64,000 nt of DNA from assembly GCA_030141605.1 (NCBI GenBank), contig JAQGDQ010000252.1, positions 248,001-312,000 of the forward strand, read 5' to 3'. The notes beneath the pieces were generated by a model. It worked only from the letters and a program-made list of their open reading frames with translations. It was not told the origin of the DNA and searched no databases. Made by a program: the position numbers and the translations under genes. Below are positions 48,977-64,000 of the stretch, one piece after another (position 1 is the stretch's first letter; the number at the start of each line of letters is the position of its first letter). The DNA comes from Tubiluchus corallicola. Taxonomy: Eukaryota; Priapulida; Priapulimorpha; Priapulimorphida; Tubiluchidae.

Positions 48977-51900
48977 TTACGAGAAAGGCAGGACTGTCGT
49001 TTTGTAAATGTTGCAGACCAATGTAATTGTTATGATCTGGGTTTGGCGATTTAGTGGTTTTTCAGTGACTAACCATACTGATTGTGTATGCTTGCATGTT
49101 ACAACTGAACTTCAAATATGTATTGTACCGAACATAAGCTACGTAACAGATTGGAAGATATGAAAAAAAACGTGCTAAGATTTGAGCCTGTCTGCTTTAT
49201 CCCAAATATATCAGATCATTTCTTTTTGTTTTTAGTGGCAAATTGTTCAAAGTATAACAAAGCTCCAATAGTAAAATTTATCGAAAGATTCTATAACAGT
49301 CCAATTTAGTATTTGAAGCTGTTATTAGATTTGCATTGTTTCTGACAAAAGCCCAGAGATTTGAAACTGCCAAGAACTAAAACTGAACATCTCTAGTTTT
49401 TAGCAGTGAATTTCACCTGCAACTGTACTGTCACAGTCATTTTATGTCTTCAGCTGCAGCGCACTTGGCCAAAGCTACTAGTGCATCCAGTATCTAATAA
49501 GCTTAAGATAAAATGCATATTTATGAAGTATTTTATTAATACGTTATCTTATTACATTATAATTATAATATTAAAAACGTGTCACATATAATTGAGAGGC
49601 TACTCAACCATGAATGGGTTACATGCACCAAAGAATAGGGGTTACGTTTTAGTTATATTACAGAGGTAACTAACTGTGATGCATGTTTTGGCAACCTTGT
49701 TGCAATCGGGTGTATATCTTCAGGATAAGTATACAAAATCTGTTTTTGGTGGTAACTAGACTGTGAACAGATTACCATATAATGCTGGAATCTATGTTTT
49801 GGAGATGTGCCTGCTTATTTCTGTGTTATTTATGGCTTCATATTTGTAAAAAAAATAAAATTCGACCCTAAGAAATCCTTTGTTATATTTTTTGTTTAGG
49901 AAATGTACGGACCATACAGTCATATTTCGTTTCCGAAACTCTGAAAAACCAAGTTTTACCTTGGTATTAGGATACATTATCAATGTCTACATGCATCAAA
50001 AGAACATTACAATATTAACACTGAAGATAGCATTCAGTCTGAAACATTCAGAATAGCTGATAAAAGGGGGAAAATGGTTATTTCTACTGATTCAACTAAT
50101 ATATATTATGTGCACTTTACTCAGATACTGAGTTATACAAAAAAAACTGAAATTGAGTGCTGTCATTTATGTAGCTTTACCATGAACAAATTACATGATG
50201 GTTATCTGACGTAACTGTATTATAACAGCAATAAATTATACCTGTACAACTGCATATTATAACTATTTGCATGCTTACGTCTGCTATAATTAATCTAGCT
50301 TTGATACAAGTGGAAAATACAGCAAATGGCAATAATTTAACCATGCTTGTAAATTGTAATTGTATCCCTTCCATGATTGACTTTATTAATTATAATAAAT
50401 TAGTTAGGTTTAACAGAGTTTCAGTCTGTTTGAATCAACAGTTCAACACACTGCAACACTATCTGACTTTTACAGTGCAGTAGACTACAACAAAATGTAA
50501 AACATACTACCCACTACACACATACTGTGAGCACCACTTTCCTACATTAGTATGGATCTGGCATACTTGTTTAACGATATCGAATTATAAAAAACAGTAG
50601 CGTTTGAAAAAGTAAAATAAGTATTACATGTAGAAAATAATTATTATCCCACAAAGAAACATGACTTATTCCTAAGAAATGTCCAGCCTCGATATACTTG
50701 AATACAATACTTGTGTAACAATGTACACATTGCGGGATTCCTGTAGTCAGCTGTTCTAGTCATAGTGCACTGGTTGAGAGGGTAGGTATAACACATTTTT
50801 CCTCGCTGGGCCATGGATTTAATAGGGTAAAAATAATCTATATTAGATGTCGGATGCTATATTTGGCAACTGACGTCTAACATAATGTCAATCATTTTCG
50901 TTGACTGCCCAATCAGTGTGCAAGTTATTTCACACACCCGTGCAGCAGGTACATTCGGGACTTTTAGCTACAGCTCTGCCTAACACTGTTATCAAAAAAT
51001 GCTCACGTTTTCATTAGTTAGCGGGAGAAATATTGGCCTAGTTCTAGATTTTATTATTGTCAATTGAAATTGCAAGTAAACTGGTGGAAATATATAGTCT
51101 AGTTTCGTTGAAGAAATGCACAACGCTTACGTCTATGAGTTGCTGATTAAACCATTTTGCAATCAAGAAAATACGCAGTTTAGTTTAATTTACGGCTTTG
51201 CAAGTTATTTAGGCCTATTTGATTAACTTTAAATAATAATAGTTAAACAATAATTTTAAACAACTATTTGATTAACTTTAAATAAGGACAAAACAAAATG
51301 TTTTCTTTTCTGGCCAGTTTTTAAAAACCTCAATAAGATTTTCACAGTCAAAATCAATTCAAATGTGGTCAAAACTTATAATATACATCAATGTAATATT
51401 AGCTAATTTTATGCTATTTTTCTAGTTATAATCAAGGTTAAAAGATACCATTGGGACTTATGTGAGTCGGGCATTCAATATGCGAGTCGTCTATGGAATG
51501 GAACAGTCACATTTATCCCATTTCGTTACCCTGACAAACGGAAAAATACAAAAACTTAATAAATCTTGCAGACGAGCACATGATCAATTAATATAGAAAA
51601 ATACGTCGCAGGCTTGATGTTCGTATGTTTAGGCAAGAGAGTCTTAATACTTTTGTTGCTCATGTATTGTAAAGCAAGGCTAACTGGCTTAGTTTCTTTA
51701 TTATATTTATGTCTCTGTATTTTGTAGTGCTTTGAAACTTCATCTCTACATTCTGTTTACATTGAAAAGTCATTTTTTGGCAACTTGAAGTGTTAATTTC
51801 ATGTTAAATAGCTGCTGCTCTGCAAATTTCTGTTTATGAAAAAGAGCAAACAGTTTATCTGCTGATCAGACATTAGTTGTGACTATCGTGTAGTTTAGTT

Positions 51901-52180
51901 TAGTTTAGTTTAGCTTAGACATTTGTCCTGTGTGAGCCGTTGTCCCGAATGCTGCTGAGTGTGCTTACGTTGCAGCGGGGGCGGAGCGATACACCAATAT
52001 GTTTGACGTCAATTAAAGCTACTCGGTAGGCTTGCATTGTTTGTTAAAAATGATGCTAACTTTAAATAAAGATTATTCTTATTTATAATGAGCCTTACAT
52101 GAAACACCCTGCTACATTACACTAATACTAAATAAAAAATTTATGGTTATATTATAATAATATAAAAGTTTTCCTTAGTT
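48977..52180. other. Spacer between the convergent dynein and Abi genes
   Basis: No coding exon was recognised. It should contain the Abi 3' UTR at its right end. Around 51440-51670 on the plus strand there are decayed open segments (such as RLDVRMFRQESLNTF from about 51613) that look like the remains of a coding mobile element. A short TTTAG repeat lies at 51895-51916. Confidence 0.5.
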
Positions 52181-60668
<8,488 letters not shown>

Positions 60669-60734
60669 GATGGTTTGTAAATGATTTCACATAAATGGTC
60701 AAAGATAAAAAGCACTACCACTCATTCATTTAGT
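60669..60734 (-). other. Abi 5' UTR segment with upstream splice acceptor
   Basis: On the minus strand ATTATTTGCAG (ending 60735) precedes 66 untranslated bases and the Abi ATG at 60668. A non-coding first exon probably lies to the right; one possible donor is CTC/GTAAGAT at 63011. Confidence 0.4.
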
Positions 60735-61944
60735 CTGCAAATAATGAAACAATGAGTGCACATAAAAAATATTAATATGCGTTAGATTAATGTATGTTTA
60801 ATGTTATATTTCATTAATTCTAAAATTACTATAACCTATGCACTACATCACTGTAATACAGTAGGCGCTGCATAATAGACTCACTTTGGGATCGAAGTGT
60901 TTTGACCCAATTAACTGAAATTAACCGACTGGATATATTAACCAATGGGTGTAGTATTACTGGTATAGAAGTACGAGTCATCAGTTTAGTATGCACTGCA
61001 AAGGTTTTTAATGAACTTTAGAAATGAAGTAATGCCTAAATTCCTTTCTGCAGTTAAAAATTTGAAAAAATATTCTAAAGTATTAATTTACATATAAATG
61101 AATTAGCAATAAATTAAAAAGTATAATTTTCTCAATCACTGTTTATTTGCAAAATTTATAAAAATTCCTTCAAAGTTGGCTGCTTCATTTTATCACAAAG
61201 AAGTTGGCTGACAAAGTTCTCATAATGATAAAAACGTTGAAAATCTGTTGTATGTATGATGCACAAATTCTGGTAAAATACTTGGTGTAAAGTGCTTGGT
61301 GTGCTTAAACTGTTGGCGGGGTTTGTGTTTCTCCGCAAATAGCTTCATCTGTAGTTTTGCCTAAGCTCTCGCTTGCTATAATTGTGACGTACTTACTGTA
61401 CTGTACTGTACCTGCGTCCCTGGCATAACAGCAACATCTAACGTTTAAACTTTCTGGCAAAGAAAGGCAGAGCTTTAAAAGCCGCTAAGTAAGTGATTAA
61501 AGGTCTGGTTCCAGGAATTCTTGGGTAACAACGTTAATTGCAGTGTCCGGGCTGGTCAAAGCAAATATTAGACTAGCATAATTAGCATACGATAAACGTT
61601 CCTACTTACAAACATGATTGTTTCAACGCATATTATAGGACAAAAGCGAACTAAGATGATATAAGTCATGAATGCTTATCAGTCACACAAAAGTGTCTTA
61701 TTGAACTATGTGAAGCAAAAATATGGAGTCAATTATGCAGAGTTATTTGAGTCAATTACCAACAGTTTTTAGGTACATTTGAATAGAAGCGGCTCATACG
61801 CATTTTTGAGTCAATTAAGCTGCACCTACTGTACTTCATAATTTCTACATAGAAATGGCTAAATAGTAAGAGGTTTTTTAACTATAGTGCACTTAAAGAA
61901 AAACTTCTTAAAGAGGTTCACAAATAACGTCAGAAAGTTTCAGT

Positions 61945-62025
61945 AACTAACATGTCATAAGTGCCTTGTGTTAGTTGAGTAATTTGTAAAATCACTTTGA
62001 AGTCACGTCCGTTTCACATATTAAC
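61945..62025 (+). repeat. Dispersed repeat family A, copy 4 (short)
   Basis: AACATGTCATAAGTGCCTTG, then AAAATCACTTTGAAGTCACG and TTTCACAT. It is directly followed by a second copy starting AACATGTGATAAGTGCCTCG. Confidence 0.65.
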
Positions 62026-62027
62026 AT

Positions 62028-62640
62028 GTGATAAGTGCCTCGTATTAGTTGAGTAATGCCTACTACACCCACCGCTGAAGGGGCTATTTATCCATACCCA
62101 GTACCCCCCTCGGCCCGTTCCCGTTCTCTACATCTCAGCCGTATAACTTTTGCAAAAAACGGCCGAAAAAGGGCCATTTTTGGAGGTTTTTCGCCCCCCG
62201 TTCCTCCTGGTGGGCCCGATTCGAAAAATAAACCCCCAATGAGACGACACTAGATCGAGACCTTTCTTTTGATATATAGATCGCCGCAAATGGTGCCCTC
62301 GTCCGGGCTGTAGCCTCGAATCTTATATATATATATATAAAACATACCAAGAATATTAATATAAGAGATACGCAAAATCACTTTATAGTCCTGGCTATTT
62401 CACGTGCCGATTTTTGAATGAAACAAAAAATTAGTGGCCAGTTGAAGATAGCAGTGTCCTGTCAAAGGTATGACGAGCTTCTACAAAAATTAGACAGCTA
62501 CATTGACATTTCTCAGTGTACTGTAGTAAACGACTTTCACTTTTGCCAAAGACGAAAGTTGTATTACATATTTATTTAACCTGCAAATTAAGTTCAGATC
62601 AGCAACTGCAAATTGAAAAATGATTAAATCACTGTACTTC
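62028..62640 (+). repeat. Dispersed repeat family A, copy 5, interrupted by an insertion
   Basis: The left part runs 62028-62057 (GTGATAAGTGCCTCGTATTA). The right part resumes at about 62372 with GCAAAATCACTTTATAGTCC and CTATTTCACGTG, then GTCAAAGGTATGACGAGC. The 0.3-kb gap between them is the GC-rich insert. Confidence 0.6.
62058..62371. mobile_element. GC-rich insert of unknown class
   Basis: About 310 bases much richer in G and C than their surroundings, with AGTACCCCCCTCGGCCCGT, GCAAAAAACGGCCGAAAAAG (a near palindrome) and CCGTTCCTCCTGGTGGGCCC, ending in a TATATA run. It splits a copy of family A. The 65-residue plus-strand frame across it has no recognisable domain. There are no clear inverted ends, and no convincing pol III A and B boxes were found. 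The ends are approximate. Confidence 0.5.
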
Positions 62641-64000
62641 CCTAAACATGTGCTAAATAGATTTGCACACACTCCTAAAATAGTTTATAAGGCATATATT
62701 ACTAAAACGTGAAGCCTGACATTATTCTTCATAATCAAAATTACAATGTCTAACTTTTCTCAACTTTAATCTTTTTAATTTGGTCTATTCACAAAAAATT
62801 TAATGTTCGTATCAAAGTATTCTAGCAGCAATTAAAACGCAGACTCTAAATTCAGATGAGGTAATGAGAATACCACCCAGCACTGAACTTTGCGTTTTAA
62901 TCCAATAGGTCACAGTTACCGCAAAGAGTGGAAACTCAAAGCAATATAAAATAAGAAAAACTTTAACTACCTAATATTTTCAACTCCTTTTGCGAACTTC
63001 GCCCATCTTACGAGACGGAGATGCATCCCAATTAACTGTGAAAAAGTACTCGGTGTCGAGCGAAAGATGAATACGTTACATAATTTAATTCATTTGCATT
63101 TTATTGTCCATGTTACGATATATAGTACAAGACGTAATGATCATGTGACTGTACTACAGCGGTTGGATTAAAATGATGACACTGTTTTACTGTGTAAGCG
63201 TTCCTTTCGATTATGTTTGAGCACCATCCATAATCGCAACAGTCCACATACGCTTACACCTTCTAATAACAATGATGATATGTTTTTTAAAATCACTGAA
63301 AAAGTGAGGAAACTTTTAAGTGGGTTCTTTCGAAAAGTAAAAATCATGAAAATGCTATGTCTAAGTTCAGAATCTGGCAACATTAAAACCAAGGCACTAA
63401 AATTAATACCCAGTATTAAACCTGCTGCTTCTTGCCTCTTGCTGGAGTGGGATTATAAAAACAATGAGTAATAGCACACAAAAATCTGTTACATTAAGGT
63501 ATTGCTGAATTAATAGAGAATATCAATCATGCTCTTAAGATGTTCATGAAAACCTCGCAGTGTGCGACAGCATGCAATCTTGAAAGGTATGTGATTCAAG
63601 CTGATCAAAGTAGGAGAATAGCCAGAAAATTCGCCAGACTCAACTTCGCTGTAGCATATTGGAGAGTAGGTGCTATGACGATCGAAGATGACATCACAAA
63701 ATTTTCTTCAAAACACAAGTTTGTGAGACATCTGCAAAACATGTTGGAGACTCTGGAGTTTGGCCCTGATTGTTTCGATTCTCTGGTATGCACTTTTATC
63801 AAAATTCCAAGCTGCAAAGACACAGAGTGACTGTCATCCTAAATATTAAGATAATGGCAGATTCAAGCAATATTCTGATGTATCCTAGCAAAGAACCACT
63901 AAACCAGCCCATTCAGGCTTATATGTGTCATTTGGTACATTTGGTTGCAATTGTGGTGTATTCTAGCATTCTGGGAATTGTAATGAGAAGCTATATCTTG

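Larger units (their letters stand above)
60735..64000. other. Upstream region of Abi, repeat-bearing, no convincing gene
   Basis: It contains two dispersed-repeat copies and a GC-rich insert (61945-62640). Two plus-strand frames near the right edge (63217-63471 and 63540-63830) end at stops and show no recognisable domain or linking splice phases; they may be chance or part of a gene beyond the edge. The Abi promoter is expected here. Confidence 0.5.

Noticed and set aside
51895-51916. TTTAG repeat resembling a telomere-like array
   Set aside because: Only four to five short units, far too few to indicate telomeric sequence; ordinary microsatellite.
62056-62253. 65-residue Pro/Arg-rich frame
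   Set aside because: It lies entirely inside the GC-rich insert, where GC content by itself removes stops; no domain is visible.

Overview
The window is animal nuclear DNA. It is AT-rich, its genes are split by GT-AG introns, and it carries many short decayed transposons. Four intron-containing genes can be joined exon by exon with every splice phase consistent. They are a cuticlin-like ZP-domain membrane protein, a 14-finger C2H2 protein, the cytoplasmic dynein 1 intermediate chain, and Abl interactor (Abi). The cuticlin-like ZP-C region points to a bilaterian invertebrate, but the species and phylum cannot be settled from sequence alone. The 3' end of a fifth, unrecognised gene lies at the left edge.

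Layout. 1-1159 (+): last exons of an unknown gene with an acidic, Ser-rich tail. 1155-2884: a diverged 0.89-kb tandem duplication that starts at that gene's stop codon. 3343-9586 (-): the ZP gene, 8 coding exons, 454 aa, with a hAT-like MITE in one intron. 9587-25093: a 15.5-kb stretch with no convincing multi-exon gene; it holds one weak small-ORF candidate and repeat fragments. 25094-28037 (-): the zinc-finger gene, 3 coding exons, 500 aa. 28061-34471: the intergenic space shared by two divergent genes, with a complete 833-bp MITE and other repeats. 34472-48000 (+): the dynein intermediate chain, 15 exons, 654 aa, plus a candidate 21-nt cassette microexon. 48074-48549: a 29-bp minisatellite just past its stop. 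52181-60668 (-): Abi, 8 coding exons, 445 aa, convergent with the dynein gene; one intron holds a pogo/Tigger-like element, a 130-bp tandem duplication and a LINE remnant. 60735-64000: non-coding repeats, including a GC-rich insert nested inside another repeat.

The genes do not form a pathway. The dynein intermediate chain loads cargo adaptors and light chains onto the microtubule motor, Abi is a subunit of the actin-regulating WAVE complex, the ZP protein is a predicted apical matrix or membrane protein, and the zinc-finger protein is a predicted DNA-binding factor. I found no clearly new multi-gene system. The items most worth following up are the dynein microexon, the minisatellite in the dynein 3' region, the MITE with a 10-bp target duplication, the GC-rich nested insert with its host repeat family, and the CpG-biased divergence of the tandem duplication.
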